Positions 6,316 to 6,555 of a DNA stretch of 6,555 nt are shown piece after piece. The notes beneath the pieces are model-generated. The model did no database searches, was not told where the DNA came from, and worked only from the letters and a program-made list of their open reading frames with translations. Both the position numbers and the translations under genes were made by a program. Location of the stretch: NCBI GenBank assembly GCA_944382705.1, contig CALWNE010000025.1, positions 1 to 6,555 of the forward strand, read 5' to 3'. Origin of the DNA: an uncultured Allofournierella sp. GTDB lineage: Bacteria; Bacillota; Clostridia; Oscillospirales; Ruminococcaceae. Position 1 is the stretch's first letter, and each line of letters starts with the position of its first letter.

Positions 6316-6337
6316 GAGCAATTTGTGACAAAGTACA

Positions 6338-6366
6338 TTGACACACATAGTAATATCGGATATACT
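6338..6366 (+). promoter_or_regulatory. Promoter and operator-like dyad of the PadR gene
   Basis: TTGACA (6338-6343) and TATACT (6361-6366) have a 17-bp spacer, close to consensus. Overlapping the spacer and the -10 box is an imperfect dyad at 6349-6366, AGTA-ATATC-G-GATAT-ACT, with a perfect ATATC/GATAT core (6353-6357, 6359-6363). Its place is ideal for repression by the PadR protein encoded 20 bp downstream, which is the usual autoregulatory arrangement of this family. Confidence 0.75.
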
Positions 6367-6385
6367 GAGCATGGAGGTGAAGCGA

Positions 6386-6555
6386 ATGTCGGAGCAGAAC
6401 ATCAACAGCGATCTAATCCGTGGGCATATAGATACCATCATTCTTAAAATACTAAGAGATGGCGACAATTACGGTTACGAGATTATGAAAGCTGTATCCA
6501 TGAACAGCAATAATGAATATGAATTGAAAGAGCCATCTTTATATACAAGCCTAAA
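6386..6555 (+). CDS. PadR-family transcriptional regulator (N-terminal part)
   Basis: The first 56 residues of a PadR winged-helix repressor, cut by the window end. Features seen are the family's opening pattern, LIRGHIDTIILKILRDGDNY followed by GYEIMKAV (helices 1-2 of the wing fold), and KEPSLYTSL, the recognition-helix motif that in most relatives reads ...EGTLYPLL or ...PSLYTSLK. ATG 6386 is chosen because GGAGG (6373-6377) stands 8 nt upstream; an in-frame ATG at 6371 overlaps that site. PadR proteins often sit next to a gene for a DUF1700-type membrane protein or a transporter that they control, which would lie to the right of this window. The gene is visibly more AT-rich than the helicase and MerR genes, which may reflect a different origin. 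Confidence 0.92.
   Translation, partial: MSEQNINSDLIRGHIDTIILKILRDGDNYGYEIMKAVSMNSNNEYELKEPSLYTSL

Noticed and set aside
5784..6344. Minus-strand frame of 186 codons opposite the truncated plus-strand gene
   Set aside because: It is a Phe/Leu/His-rich shadow that crosses a terminator hairpin and a gene junction, and lacks a ribosome binding site.

Overview
The window looks like a chromosomal stretch from a low-to-mid GC Bacillota, most likely an anaerobic clostridial lineage such as Oscillospiraceae/Ruminococcaceae. The evidence is near-perfect sigma-A promoters (TTGACN-17-TATAAT), strong AGGAGG ribosome binding sites, a TTG start behind a perfect Shine-Dalgarno, AT-rich spacers and moderately GC-rich genes, plus a Mta/TipA-type MerR regulator and a PadR regulator. 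The genus is an inference; there is no marker gene to fix it.

Left part (1-550): the 5' end of a minus-strand tRNA, probably tRNA-Pro and cut by the window edge, lies divergent from a complete plus-strand tRNA-Ala(GGC). Each has its own consensus promoter. tRNA-Ala is followed at once by a strong intrinsic terminator, so it is a single-gene transcript.

551-1800: a gene-poor stretch holding one small four-helix membrane protein of unknown function (1018-1365), its probable terminator, a startless open frame that may be a gene remnant (703-909), and the leader of the next gene.

1801-4833: one large protein of 1010 residues. It has an N-terminal WYL-like segment, a complete Upf1/Dna2-like superfamily 1 helicase with a coiled-coil insertion, and a C-terminal DUF2726/Vsr-like PD-(D/E)XK nuclease domain with its key acidic residues intact. 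It stands alone, with no partner genes. Its architecture parallels single-protein helicase-nuclease defence factors, but its role (defence or repair) is inferred.

4845-5712: a bidirectional terminator separates the helicase from a convergent minus-strand gene for a MerR-family regulator with a TipAS drug-recognition domain. The gene has a 19-bp-spacer promoter directly in front of it, which is the hallmark of MerR autoregulation. It also has a perfect internal Shine-Dalgarno and ATG exactly at the domain boundary, so it may make a full-length activator and a free TipAS drug-binding protein, as Streptomyces tipA does.

5731-6266: two beheaded genes, a minus-strand C-terminus and a plus-strand C-terminus, meet head to head near 5871. 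This marks a deletion, an insertion edge or an assembly join. Beyond it the sequence becomes more AT-rich and ends in the start of a PadR-family regulator with its own promoter and an operator-like dyad over the -10 box.
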